Shown: piece by piece, positions 1-8,278 of the stretch
How positions within the stretch are numbered: position 1 is the stretch's first letter
How the letters are laid out: each line of letters opens with the position of its first letter
Assembly: GCA_934090935.1 (NCBI GenBank)
Contig: CAKOKD010000002.1
Coordinates: 62,001 to 126,000, forward strand
From: an uncultured Bacilli bacterium
GTDB lineage: Bacteria > Bacillota_I > Bacilli_A > RF39 > UBA660
Direction of reading: 5' to 3'
DNA: 64,000 nt
Notes under the pieces: generated by a model
Database searches by the model: none
What the model was told of the DNA's origin: nothing
What the model saw: only the letters and a program-made list of their open reading frames with translations
Program-made: the position numbers and the translations under genes

Positions 1-16
1 AATAAATAGGTGAATT

Positions 17-145
17 ATGAAAAAAGAATTTGAAAATGTTTATTTAGAATACGTTGATGAACTACCAAAGGTAGAAGAAACTCAAAAGATGAGCAAAGAA
101 GAACTTTTAAGAAAATTAGAGGAAACTCAAAAGATAAATTTATAG
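17..145 (+). CDS. small charged protein, 42 aa, unknown
   Basis: An ATG preceded by AGGTGA at good spacing opens a 42-codon frame ending in TAG. The peptide is very acidic and lysine-rich, with two ETQK motifs, and has no membrane segment or recognised domain. Because the window starts only 16 bases upstream, it may be the last gene of an operon outside the window. Its stop codon abuts an intrinsic terminator that also follows lepB near 39.5 kb. I cannot assign a function; a real small gene is likely from the ribosome site and codon use, but not certain. Confidence 0.5.
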   Translation: MKKEFENVYLEYVDELPKVEETQKMSKEELLRKLEETQKINL

Positions 146-195
146 ATGATTTGCAATAATTTGCAAATTTTTTTGTGAAATAAATGTAAACACAT
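142..195 (+). repeat. 54-bp repeat, copy 1 (second copy 39501-39554)
   Basis: Fifty-four bases are identical at both places. In each, the repeat starts at the stop codon of the upstream gene, holds a terminator, and leads into the poly-G element and a surface protein gene. The two downstream genes are also nearly identical over their first 500 bases, so gene plus leader look like one duplicated cassette. Confidence 0.9.
150..174 (+). terminator. intrinsic terminator upstream of surface gene 1
   Basis: The stem is TTTGCAA / TTGCAAA with a TAAT loop, followed by seven T. It separates the upstream small gene from the surface protein gene, so that gene should need a promoter between here and its start codon. 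The only strong candidate in that gap is the poly-G element. Confidence 0.8.
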
Positions 196-203
196 AAAAT
201 GTC

Positions 204-236
204 CTTGAAAATCGGGGGGGGTATTATAAAATAAAA
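204..236 (+). promoter_or_regulatory. poly-G element 1, candidate phase-variable promoter
   Basis: A 33-base sequence is identical at five places in the window (also 10901, 28093, 39563, 61147). It has TTGAAA as a possible -35, then ATC, eight G, TATTA, and TAAAAT as a possible -10 with a 16-base spacer. TAAAAT also fits as the -10 of rpoB, rplS and ireB here. One extra G would give the optimal 17-base spacing. At this copy it lies between a terminator and the start codon, which supports a promoter role. No transcript data are available to me. Confidence 0.7.
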
Positions 237-256
237 AATAGATGAGGTGTGTTTAA

Positions 257-2557
257 ATGAAGAAAAGTGCAATAATAGTTGCAATAGTTTTTATGATGAT
301 TGGATTTGCAGCAGTAAGTACATCATTGATAATAAATAGTAATATAAAAGTATCAGAGAATGAAACAGATTTTGATGTATATTTTAGTAAAGCAAGATTG
401 GATACAATAGATGTATATGAAAGTGTAATAAGTCAAGATAAAAAGACAATAACATTTAATACTAATAATTTAAGTAAAGTAGGAGATAAATCAGTACTTA
501 CATATGAAGTAACAAATAATTCAAATAACTATGATGCAGAAGTGCGTGTTACATGTACACCAGAAAACAATAAATATACAAGTATAACAAATACAATAGA
601 TGTAGAAAATGACATAGTACCAGCAAGAAATACAGCAAAAGGGAGAGTAACAATAACATTAAATAAAACATCATTAGAAGAAGTGAGTGAAGAATATACA
701 TGTTCGTTAGAGTTTAATGCAGTAGAAAGAGAAAGTATAGGAATATCTAGTAATAAACCAGCAGAACCAGAATTAACTAATGATTTAGTTCCAGTAATAA
801 TAGCAGACAATGGAACTGTAAAAAAGGCGGATACAACAACTGAATGGTATAATTATGAAAACAAAGTTTGGGCAAATGCCGTAATATTAAAAGATGATTA
901 CGATGATTTAAATGAAAATGGAAAAATAAATGGGGCAACAAAAGAAGATAATCAAGTAACCTTAGATGGAGTAGACGATTATATTAATTTAGGATTAGAA
1001 AACTATGATTTTAAAGATAGTATGACATTGGCGATAAAATTAAGATTTAATAAAGATGACTCTGTTCAAGAATTCTTTGGGAATTGGGAAGTTGGTGGAA
1101 TGGGAATTGGATATGGTGGGTATAATAATAAAAAACTTGTTGCCGCTATGTATGATAAATCATCATCAAGTTACGTATCATTTTTTTCTAATCAAACAAT
1201 CAAAAAAAATAAGGAATATTTAATTGCTATTAGCTATGATGGAAAAAATTTAAAATTATATATTGACGGCAAATTAGATAAAAGTGTTGCAACAACTGGA
1301 AATATTGGTTTAAGTAGTCAACCGATATTTATTGGTGCAAATCCAAGTCCAAGTGGAACACATGTTAATTATTCAAATATATCAGTGAAAAAAGCAGCGA
1401 TATATGATCGAGCATTAAGTGAAGAAGAAATAACTAAATATTATAAAAATGACATAATAATCAATGATGATACAGATTTACTAAAATATGTTAATTTTGA
1501 AAAAACAACTGCAAATGATGAGATAATACCAGAAAATAATATTGAATCATATTTTGTATGGATACCAAGATACAAATATAAATTATTTAATGTAGACAAT
1601 TATAGTTTAACAACAGTAGCAAGTGCATCCGAAGTAGAAAGTAAAGCGCAAGAGATAGAAATAGAGTTTGAAAGTAGATATGATAAAGTATCAAATGGAA
1701 GCAAAAATGGAGAGTGGTTGACTCACCCAGCATTTACAAGTTTTGATACAAATGGATTCTGGGTAGGAAAGTTTGAAACCGGATATAAAGGAGCAACAAC
1801 AACAACTGCTGCTCAAGTAAATGAATCAGATTTTACAAAAGTAATAATAAAACCGAATGTATATAGTTGGAGAAATATAACAGTAAAGAATATATTTGAA
1901 ACGAGTTATAACTATAATAGAGATGCAGATTCACATATGATAAAGAATACAGAATGGGGAGCAGTAGCATATCTTTCACATTCCAAATATGGAATAGATA
2001 AAGAAATAAATATAAATAATAATTCATCATATAAAACAGGATATTCATCTTTACCAACATTAGACCAAAGCTCATATCCAGGGACCTATGGAGATGGAGA
2101 AAATTATAATCAACCATACAATACTAGTATTGGTTATCTTGCCTCAACAACAAGAAATATAAGTGGAGTATACGATATGTCCGGTGGAGCATGGGAATAT
2201 ACAGCTGGCTATATGTCAGGTCAATTAGGAAATAGTGAAATAACACCAACAAGTTACGATTCAAAATATATTGATGTTTATAGTTCATCAAGTACAATTA
2301 TATCTTTTAATTATAGAATATTAGGGGATGCAACCGGAGAAATGGGACCTTTTAATAATTATTTAGAAAAAAATGGGACTTCTTATTATCACGGTAGCTG
2401 GTATAATGAAGAAGCTCATTTTATTAATTCATCTTTCCCATGGTTTTTTCGAGGCGGTTATTGGGATCGTGGAGTGTTGGCTGGAATTTTCTATTTTGAT
2501 AGATTTACAGGGGGAGTGCATGTAAATGTCTCTTTCCGTCTAGTATTAACACCATAA
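257..2557 (+). CDS. surface protein with LamG and FGE/C-type-lectin-like domains (family member 1)
   Basis: This 766-residue protein opens with a hydrophobic segment after MKK (signal peptide or anchor) and a beta-rich domain to about residue 165 shared with four other proteins in the window. A LamG/concanavalin-like domain spans about 228-400, with DGVDDYI near 238 and IYDRALSEEEI near 382. From about 434 (VWIPRY) to the end it resembles formylglycine-generating-enzyme/SUMF folds, with GGAWEY near 643 and RGGYWDRG near 732. The paralogue at 39615 lacks the LamG domain at the same point, so LamG is an insertion. The start follows GAGGTG. It is likely exported and involved in adhesion or binding, but the ligand is unknown. 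Confidence 0.85.
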   Translation: MKKSAIIVAIVFMMIGFAAVSTSLIINSNIKVSENETDFDVYFSKARLDTIDVYESVISQDKKTITFNTNNLSKVGDKSVLTYEVTNNSNNYDAEVRVTCTPENNKYTSITNTIDVENDIVPARNTAKGRVTITLNKTSLEEVSEEYTCSLEFNAVERESIGISSNKPAEPELTNDLVPVIIADNGTVKKADTTTEWYNYENKVWANAVILKDDYDDLNENGKINGATKEDNQVTLDGVDDYINLGLENYDFKDSMTLAIKLRFNKDDSVQEFFGNWEVGGMGIGYGGYNNKKLVAAMYDKSSSSYVSFFSNQTIKKNKEYLIAISYDGKNLKLYIDGKLDKSVATTGNIGLSSQPIFIGANPSPSGTHVNYSNISVKKAAIYDRALSEEEITKYYKNDIIINDDTDLLKYVNFEKTTANDEIIPENNIESYFVWIPRYKYKLFNVDNYSLTTVASASEVESKAQEIEIEFESRYDKVSNGSKNGEWLTHPAFTSFDTNGFWVGKFETGYKGATTTTAAQVNESDFTKVIIKPNVYSWRNITVKNIFETSYNYNRDADSHMIKNTEWGAVAYLSHSKYGIDKEININNNSSYKTGYSSLPTLDQSSYPGTYGDGENYNQPYNTSIGYLASTTRNISGVYDMSGGAWEYTAGYMSGQLGNSEITPTSYDSKYIDVYSSSSTIISFNYRILGDATGEMGPFNNYLEKNGTSYYHGSWYNEEAHFINSSFPWFFRGGYWDRGVLAGIFYFDRFTGGVHVNVSFRLVLTP
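2380..2557 (+). other. C-terminal variable-region-like segment of surface protein 1
   Basis: Aligned with the end of the 39615 protein, a fixed frame (W-F-x-R-G-G, G-V-L-A-G, T-G-G-V, F-R-L-V-L-T-P) alternates with about a dozen changed positions. At roughly half of these the other protein has Asn (AAC or AAT) and this one has Asp, Arg, Tyr, Phe or His. That is the layout of variable regions in lectin-fold targets of diversity-generating retroelements. Silent changes at the fixed codons mean the two ends do not come directly from one template. Confidence 0.4.
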
Positions 2558-2569
2558 CTTTACATTTAT

Positions 2570-2598
2570 AAGACACATTTTGTTGTCTTTTTTTTTTA
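2570..2598 (+). terminator. intrinsic terminator after surface gene 1
   Basis: AAGACA pairs with TGTCTT across a short loop, followed by a run of T. It closes the surface gene before parE. Confidence 0.75.
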
Positions 2599-2629
2599 TT
2601 TATGCTAAATTTTATTAAGGTGATACTTT

Positions 2630-4546
2630 ATGGCAACAACAAAAAAATATGATGCTTCATCGATAAAAATACTTGAAGGTTTAGAAGCAGTAAGAAAAAG
2701 ACCTGGTATGTATATTGGTTCAACTGATAAAAGAGGTCTTCACCATTTAGCTTGGGAAATAATTGACAACTGTATTGATGAGATAATAAATGGATACGGA
2801 GATACGGTTAAAATACGTCTTAATGGAGATGGATCTATCACTATTGCGGATAATGGCCGTGGAGTTCCAATTGGAATGCACGAAAGTGGTAAATCAACTC
2901 CTGAAGTAATCTATACAGTGCTTCATGCCGGTGGAAAATTTGAAGAAGGAAACTATAAGGTTTCTGGAGGTCTACATGGAGTAGGCGCCAGTGTAGTTAA
3001 TGCTTTATCATCTTGGATGGATGTAACAATCTATACTGATGGTGTTATTTCTAATATTCGTTTTAAAAACGGAGGAGAAGTATCAAGTCCACTTAAAAAA
3101 ATTGGTGAGTCTAAAAAAACGGGTACATGTGTAACGTTTATGCCTGATTATGAAATATTTAAAAATTGTCAATTTTCTTTTTCAACGATATGTGAAAGAA
3201 TGCAAGAAAGTGCATTTTTATTGCCTAGATTAACTGTTGAACTTGAAAATGCATCCGAAAACAAAAAAGTAACTTATCATTATGAAAATGGATTAACATC
3301 ATTTGTAGAATATATGAATGAAGACAAAAAAACTTTAAACAATGTAGTTCCAATACATGGTGTAAAAAATCATATAGAGGTTGATATTGCCTTACAATAT
3401 ACTGATTCTTACAACGAACAAATTGTTTCCTTTGTAAATAATGTAAAAACGACCGATGGAGGATCTCATGAGGTTGGATTTAAAACTGGTTTAACAAAAG
3501 TATTCAATGACTATGCTAGAGGAAATGGAATACTAAAAGCCAAGGATACCAATTTTGATGGAAGCGATGCCAGAGAAGGTTTAACGGCTGTAATAAACTT
3601 AAAGATTCCTGAAAATCTACTTCAATTTGAAGGGCAAACTAAGGGAAAACTTGGAACTCCTGAGGCTCGTCCTGTTGTAGAACAAATCGTTTATGATTCG
3701 CTTAAGTTTTATCTTGAAGAAAATAAGGGTGAAGCAACTATTATCCTTGATAAGATGAGTAAAAGCAAATTCGCTCGTGAAGCAGCAAGAAAGGCAAGAG
3801 AAGAAGCTAGAGCAGGAAAAAGCAAAAGAGATGAAAAGAGAAGCTTATCGGATAAGTTAACACCTCCTCAAGCAAGAAATCCTAAAATTAATGAACTATT
3901 TATTGTAGAAGGTCAATCTGCCGGTGGTACAGCTAAATCAAGTCGAGATAGAAAATTCCAAGGTGTGTTACCTTTAAGAGGAAAAGTTTTAAATACTGAA
4001 AAAGCAAGCATAGCTGATGCTTTTAAAAATGAAGAGATAAACACTTTGATACACTGTATAGGTGCAGGATGTGGAGCTGAATTTGATGTTAAAGATATCA
4101 ATTATGATAAAGTTATTATCATGACCGATGCCGATGATGATGGTGCTCATATTCAATGTTTGCTTTTAACTTTCTTTTATAGATTCATGCGTCCTTTAAT
4201 TGAGGAAGGACATCTTTATATCGCGATGCCACCTTTATTTAAAGTTGAAGAAGGTAAAAAAGTTACTTACTTCTATACAAATGAAGAACTTAAAGACTAT
4301 GTACGTGATAAAGACAATTCAAACTATAAAGTACAAAGATACAAAGGTTTAGGAGAGATGGATGCAGAACCTTTAAGAATAACTACAATGAATCCGGAGA
4401 CAAGAAACTTGATAAAAGTAAATATTGGGGATGCTGCAATGGCTGAAAAAAGAGTGTCCGTGTTAATGGGAGATGCTGTTGAACCAAGAAAAGAATGGAT
4501 CAACGAAAATGTAGATTTCACATTAGAAGATGACTTCAAAATTTAA
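2630..4546 (+). CDS. parE: DNA topoisomerase IV subunit B
   Basis: This 638-residue type IIA topoisomerase ATPase subunit starts after AAGGTGAT. The GHKL ATPase domain is at the N-terminus (LEGLEAVRKRPGMYIGST, then EIIDN near 45 and GGLHGVG near 120). The TOPRIM domain has EGQSAGG near 427, where the usual form is EGDSAGG, and DADDDGAH near 500. Wording such as STPEVIYTVLHAGGKF and NEEINTLIHCIGAG matches ParE of Gram-positives better than GyrB. The expected partner parC is not next to it. It should decatenate daughter chromosomes. GyrB is the alternative, but the sequence favours ParE. Confidence 0.85.
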   Translation: MATTKKYDASSIKILEGLEAVRKRPGMYIGSTDKRGLHHLAWEIIDNCIDEIINGYGDTVKIRLNGDGSITIADNGRGVPIGMHESGKSTPEVIYTVLHAGGKFEEGNYKVSGGLHGVGASVVNALSSWMDVTIYTDGVISNIRFKNGGEVSSPLKKIGESKKTGTCVTFMPDYEIFKNCQFSFSTICERMQESAFLLPRLTVELENASENKKVTYHYENGLTSFVEYMNEDKKTLNNVVPIHGVKNHIEVDIALQYTDSYNEQIVSFVNNVKTTDGGSHEVGFKTGLTKVFNDYARGNGILKAKDTNFDGSDAREGLTAVINLKIPENLLQFEGQTKGKLGTPEARPVVEQIVYDSLKFYLEENKGEATIILDKMSKSKFAREAARKAREEARAGKSKRDEKRSLSDKLTPPQARNPKINELFIVEGQSAGGTAKSSRDRKFQGVLPLRGKVLNTEKASIADAFKNEEINTLIHCIGAGCGAEFDVKDINYDKVIIMTDADDDGAHIQCLLLTFFYRFMRPLIEEGHLYIAMPPLFKVEEGKKVTYFYTNEELKDYVRDKDNSNYKVQRYKGLGEMDAEPLRITTMNPETRNLIKVNIGDAAMAEKRVSVLMGDAVEPRKEWINENVDFTLEDDFKI

Positions 4547-4568
4547 GGTAGACAAAACTACCTTTTTA
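4545..4568 (+). terminator. intrinsic terminator after parE
   Basis: AAGGTAG pairs with CTACCTT, followed by a T-rich run. The left arm overlaps the parE stop codon. Confidence 0.8.
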
Positions 4569-4602
4569 TTTTATAATACAAGCATTTAAAGGAGGCCTTT
4601 TT

Positions 4603-5517
4603 ATGTACCTATATAGAGTTCTAAATAAAAATGATGAAGCTTTTGATGTTGAAAAAAACGGAATTGCATCAAAGAAATTGATCGATGATACTATGGAAAA
4701 ATATCATATTCAACCTGATTACAATGGTTTAAGTGAAGATGAAAAATTAAGAGTTATATCTTCAAAACAAGCATATATTTTAGATTCAGCACGATACATA
4801 ATGGATAGAATAAATCAAGAATATAGCAGTTTATTTCTTAATTCATCATCTTCAGCAAGATTTTTTAAAAACATTGTTTCAACGGTAAATGAACACTTGA
4901 TTCATGGAAGTCGAGTTGATACGAAATGGATATCTTTTTCTAAAGAACCAACCGCGATTCAAGAGTATTATTGTTCTCAAGAATACAATAAAGTAGCTGT
5001 TATAAATGGTAACTATCGTGAGATATTTGAGAATTTTGAAGATGATATTTTAGTGGCTGTTGATTTTAGCAATAAATACGCTATTCAATCAAATCCATAT
5101 ATATCAACACTAGCTAATAAGCATATCGATTTAAACTCCAGAGCTTGTGAAAATGCCATGAAAAGTAAAGAAGTATGTTACTATAACTTGGTGCCTGCTA
5201 AAAAGATATTATCTATTTTGGATGCTCTTTTATATGAATTAATTTTATTTGGAGTTTATAATCCATCTCAAATAATATCTATGAGTGATTATCAAAAGCA
5301 AAATTTTAGAAAAAATCTAATAGATTATTTAAAAATCAAATATGCAAATGATCCAATAAGTCTTTATATCATCACAGAACACTTTGAAAAAAATAGATCT
5401 TTTCTTAGTATTCAAAACGGAAATAGAAATGCTTATTTAAATGATCCATGGGGAAAAATCTTCATACAGCTTAAAACTGACAGCAAAGCACTAAAATTGA
5501 TTCAAAAATGCAACTAG
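4603..5517 (+). CDS. hypothetical protein, 304 aa
   Basis: The gene has a strong ribosome site (AAAGGAGG) and its own terminator, so it appears to be a single-gene unit. There is no signal peptide or clear membrane segment. The N-terminus (LYRVLNK...NGIASKKLI) and a middle HGSRVDTKWISFSKEP followed by hydrophobic strands loosely recall ADP-ribosyltransferase-like folds, in which an Arg strand, a Ser motif and a later Glu line up. I could not place a catalytic Glu, so this is only a suggestion. No function is assigned. Confidence 0.75.
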   Translation: MYLYRVLNKNDEAFDVEKNGIASKKLIDDTMEKYHIQPDYNGLSEDEKLRVISSKQAYILDSARYIMDRINQEYSSLFLNSSSSARFFKNIVSTVNEHLIHGSRVDTKWISFSKEPTAIQEYYCSQEYNKVAVINGNYREIFENFEDDILVAVDFSNKYAIQSNPYISTLANKHIDLNSRACENAMKSKEVCYYNLVPAKKILSILDALLYELILFGVYNPSQIISMSDYQKQNFRKNLIDYLKIKYANDPISLYIITEHFEKNRSFLSIQNGNRNAYLNDPWGKIFIQLKTDSKALKLIQKCN

Positions 5518-5538
5518 TTTAGACTCAGTTGTTTTTTT
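5511..5538 (+). terminator. intrinsic terminator
   Basis: CAACT pairs with AGTTG, followed by seven T. It overlaps the end of the preceding hypothetical gene. Confidence 0.65.
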
Positions 5539-5566
5539 ATTATGAAAATAGAATATATTAATTTTA

Positions 5567-5596
5567 TTGATTTAGTATGTATTATTATGATAAAAT
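5567..5596 (+). promoter_or_regulatory. promoter of the ireB operon
   Basis: TTGATT and TAAAAT are 18 bases apart, with TATG before the -10. This lies just after a terminator and about 20 bases before the ribosome site of ireB, so it should drive the operon to at least trhP2. Confidence 0.6.
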
Positions 5597-5617
5597 CTTA
5601 TTGTTAGAGGTGAAGTT

Positions 5618-5860
5618 ATGGATAAGACAACTCTATTTGAACTTGATGATATAACAAATGCATTAATTGAAACTACTTTAGACGAGATATATGATGCTTT
5701 AAAGGAAAAAGGATATAATCCCGTTAGTCAAATAGTTGGATATTTAGTATCTGGGGATCCTGGATATATTACAAACTATAAAAATGCTCGTGATAAAATG
5801 CTTAATCTTGATCGAAATAAAGTGTTAGAGCTTATGGTGAAAGCGTACTTAGAGAACTGA
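5618..5860 (+). CDS. ireB: IreB family regulatory phosphoprotein (UPF0297)
   Basis: This 80-residue protein matches the IreB/YrzL family along its whole length, including the N-terminal Thr-rich DKTTLF motif, NPVSQIVGYLVSGDPGYIT and a helical end. In Enterococcus, IreB is a substrate of the IreK Ser/Thr kinase and affects cephalosporin tolerance; the role here is inferred from family. Its stop codon overlaps the start of ruvX (TGATG), and the order ireB-ruvX-yrzB is conserved in Bacilli. Confidence 0.92.
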   Translation: MDKTTLFELDDITNALIETTLDEIYDALKEKGYNPVSQIVGYLVSGDPGYITNYKNARDKMLNLDRNKVLELMVKAYLEN

Positions 5861-6288
5861 TGAGAACTTTAGGAATGGATTTAGGAACTAAGACTTTAGG
5901 TCTTGCTGTTTCCGATAAACTAGGGATAATTGCAAATCCTTATAAAACTTTGAGGTATACAGACGTTGATGAACTTGTTTCAGAGGTTGTTTCTTTGATA
6001 GATGAGTTAAAAATTGAATCTCTTGTGCTTGGTTTTCCAAAGAATATGAACAACTCTTTAGGAGAAGCTGTTTCAAGAACAAACATATTTAAGGAAAAAC
6101 TCGAAAGTAAAACGGATTTAAAGATAAATCTAGTGGATGAGCGATTAAGCACTGTTGAAGCTGAAAAGTATCTTATCGGGGCTGATATGAGCAGAAAAAA
6201 CCGTAAAGAAGTAATTGATGCTGTAGCAGCAAGTATCATACTTGATACTTATTTAAAAAGAATGGGAAGTGGAAATAATGTTAGATAA
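5860..6288 (+). CDS. ruvX: putative pre-16S rRNA nuclease / Holliday junction resolvase YqgF
   Basis: This 142-residue RNase H-fold protein has the family start LGMDLGTKTLGLAVSD, the LVLGFPKNMNNSLG motif and LVDERLSTVEAE. These carry the acidic residues expected at the metal site. In other bacteria YqgF processes the 5' end of 16S rRNA, and a role in Holliday junction resolution has also been proposed. It overlaps ireB by one base and the next gene by about ten, so the three are probably translationally coupled. Confidence 0.93.
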   Translation: MRTLGMDLGTKTLGLAVSDKLGIIANPYKTLRYTDVDELVSEVVSLIDELKIESLVLGFPKNMNNSLGEAVSRTNIFKEKLESKTDLKINLVDERLSTVEAEKYLIGADMSRKNRKEVIDAVAASIILDTYLKRMGSGNNVR

Positions 6289-6571
6289 TGGAAAAATAGT
6301 TATAAAAAATGATAAAGGTGAAGAACTTACATGTGATGTTTTATTCACATTTGATTCTGATGAAACTGGAAAAAGCTATATAGCTTACACAGACAATACT
6401 AAAGATAGCAAAGGAAATACTAAAGTATATGCAAGCACTTATGATAAGAATGGTGATGATATGCAATTAAATCCTTTAACTAGTGAAAAAGAATGGAAAA
6501 TCATTGATAATATCTTATCCAGTGTATTAGATATGGTTAAAGAACAAGCAAGCGGTGAAAACCATGAATAA
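6278..6571 (+). CDS. yrzB: DUF1292 family protein YrzB (UPF0473)
   Basis: This small acidic protein of about 97 residues has the DUF1292 pattern: a DNGKIVI start, CDVLFTFDSDETGKSYIAYTD in the middle and EWKIIDNIL near the end. I choose the ATG preceded by GGAAGTGG; an in-frame GTG nine bases upstream is possible. Function is unknown, but the gene is almost always found between ruvX and mltG in Bacillota, as here. Confidence 0.88.
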   Translation: MLDNGKIVIKNDKGEELTCDVLFTFDSDETGKSYIAYTDNTKDSKGNTKVYASTYDKNGDDMQLNPLTSEKEWKIIDNILSSVLDMVKEQASGENHE

Positions 6572-7652
6572 CGATATTGATAAGTTTAATAAAAAGATAA
6601 AAAAAGCTTTTTTTATTACTATGATTGTCGCTTTTTCTTTACTTGTAGTAGCTGGTGGAATAATGTTTTATAATATGTTACCAGTATCAAGTACGTCAAG
6701 AGAAGAGATTAGTTTTAAAGTAGAACCAGGTTCTAGCAAAAACCAAATAATAAATAATTTGAAAAAAGAAGGTTTAATTAAAAGCAAAAACATAACAAAA
6801 ATAATAGTTAAATTAGGATATCAAAAGGGATTTTTAGCCGGTAATTATAAATTAAGCAAAAGCATGCCCTTGATGGATATTCTTGATAATTTAACAAATG
6901 GAACTAATATCGAAAAAAACGAAATAGCTGTTACTTTTATAGAGGGTAAACGTTTTACAGAATATATCGATGTAATGGTTAAAAATTTTAACTTTAATAA
7001 AGAAGCGGCTATTGAAACTTTAAGTGATAAAACTTATTTACAAGAACTTATCAATAAATACTGGTTCTTAACAGATGACATTTTAAAAGATGGAGTATAT
7101 TATCCTTTAGAAGGATACTTATTTCCAGATACATATTTCATAAAAAAAGATGCTACTATAAAAGAAGTAGTTGAAGTTCTTTTAAATGGAATGAACACTA
7201 AATTAGCTCCATATAAAGAATATTTAGAAACCAACAACTTAAATATTACTAGTTTACTTACTCTTGCGAGTGTGATAGAATTAGAAGCAGCACTTGACAC
7301 AGACAGAAAAGAAATATCCGGTGTATTTCAAAACCGAATAAATAAAAATATGTCTATTGGAAGTGATGTAACCACGTATTATGCAGTAAAAAAAGAATTG
7401 GGTACTGCTTTAACTCAAAGTGATATTTCTTCATGTAATGCATATAATACTAGGGGATCTTGTACTACAGGAATACCAGTCGGTCCGATATGTAGTCCGT
7501 CTCTTACATCAATTGATGCAGCAATATATCCAAATAAAAATGAATATTTATATTTTGTTGCAGACTCAAGTGGAAAAGTTTATTATAGTAAAACAGAAAT
7601 TGAGCATATTAATACTATAAATGAACTTAAAAGTAAAGGACTTTGGTCTTAA
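6564..7652 (+). CDS. mltG: endolytic murein transglycosylase MltG
   Basis: This YceG-like protein of 362 residues has a short cytoplasmic N-terminus, one membrane segment (FFITMIVAFSLLVVAGGIMF) and an extracellular LysM-like region followed by the catalytic domain. The conserved Glu lies in ASVIELEA. The late motifs GIPVGPICSPS, AAIYPN and YLYFVAD are typical. The enzyme cuts nascent glycan strands at the membrane. The ATG overlaps the end of yrzB; a GTG three codons upstream is also in frame. Confidence 0.93.
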   Translation: MNNDIDKFNKKIKKAFFITMIVAFSLLVVAGGIMFYNMLPVSSTSREEISFKVEPGSSKNQIINNLKKEGLIKSKNITKIIVKLGYQKGFLAGNYKLSKSMPLMDILDNLTNGTNIEKNEIAVTFIEGKRFTEYIDVMVKNFNFNKEAAIETLSDKTYLQELINKYWFLTDDILKDGVYYPLEGYLFPDTYFIKKDATIKEVVEVLLNGMNTKLAPYKEYLETNNLNITSLLTLASVIELEAALDTDRKEISGVFQNRINKNMSIGSDVTTYYAVKKELGTALTQSDISSCNAYNTRGSCTTGIPVGPICSPSLTSIDAAIYPNKNEYLYFVADSSGKVYYSKTEIEHINTINELKSKGLWS

Positions 7653-7666
7653 AGAGGTGTAAAAAA

Positions 7667-8278
7667 ATGAATGATGTTATAAAGGAAATGGAAAGGTATG
7701 CTGAGGCAAACAATGTGCCTATAATCGAGCATGATTCCATAAAATTTATACAAAAATATATTAAACTCAATAATGTTAAAAAAATTCTTGAATTAGGAAC
7801 TGCTATAGGTTATTCAGCAATTCTTATGGCAAGTGTTGATGAAGATGTTGAAGTTACTACTATCGAAAGAGATGATAAACGCTACAGAGAAGCTGTAAAA
7901 AACGTAAATCGTACAGGAATGGATAAAAGAATTGAAATTGTATTTAATGATGCTTTAGACGTTAATCTAGTTGATCATGAATATGATTTAATATTTATTG
8001 ATGCCGCTAAAGGTCAATATATAAAATTTTTTGAAAAGTTCCAAAACTATCTATCTAAAGGTGGTGTAATCATCACTGATAACTTAAAATTTCACGGTTT
8101 AGTAGCTGATAAGGAAAAAATAGAGTCGAGAAACGTTTTAGGATTAGTAACTAAAATCGAAAAATATATTGAGTTTTTACGTACTAATGAGGATTTTGTC
8201 ACTAAATTCTATGATATAGGTGATGGATTATCAGTTAGTTTTAGGAAGTCTGATGAAGATGGAAAAAATATTGATTAA
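7667..8278 (+). CDS. trmR: tRNA 5-hydroxyuridine methyltransferase, O-methyltransferase family 3
   Basis: This 203-residue class I SAM methyltransferase has the binding motif LELGTAIGYSAILMA, the acidic TIERD at the next strand, and IFIDAAKGQY with ITDN as metal and substrate sites. I choose the ATG after AAAGAGGTG rather than an upstream frame extension. In Bacillus subtilis the matching gene yrrM (trmR) makes 5-methoxyuridine at tRNA position 34, and the two genes that follow supply the hydroxylation, so the pathway is intact here. Confidence 0.9.
   Translation: MNDVIKEMERYAEANNVPIIEHDSIKFIQKYIKLNNVKKILELGTAIGYSAILMASVDEDVEVTTIERDDKRYREAVKNVNRTGMDKRIEIVFNDALDVNLVDHEYDLIFIDAAKGQYIKFFEKFQNYLSKGGVIITDNLKFHGLVADKEKIESRNVLGLVTKIEKYIEFLRTNEDFVTKFYDIGDGLSVSFRKSDEDGKNID

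Noticed and set aside
204..236. The eight-G tract as a G-quadruplex
   Set aside because: A quadruplex within one strand needs four G runs; each element has only one.
257..2557. The formylglycine-enzyme-like domain as a true sulfatase-activating enzyme
   Set aside because: The catalytic Cys pair is not present in the C-terminal domain, no sulfatase is nearby, and the end is variable, so a binding lectin fold is more likely.
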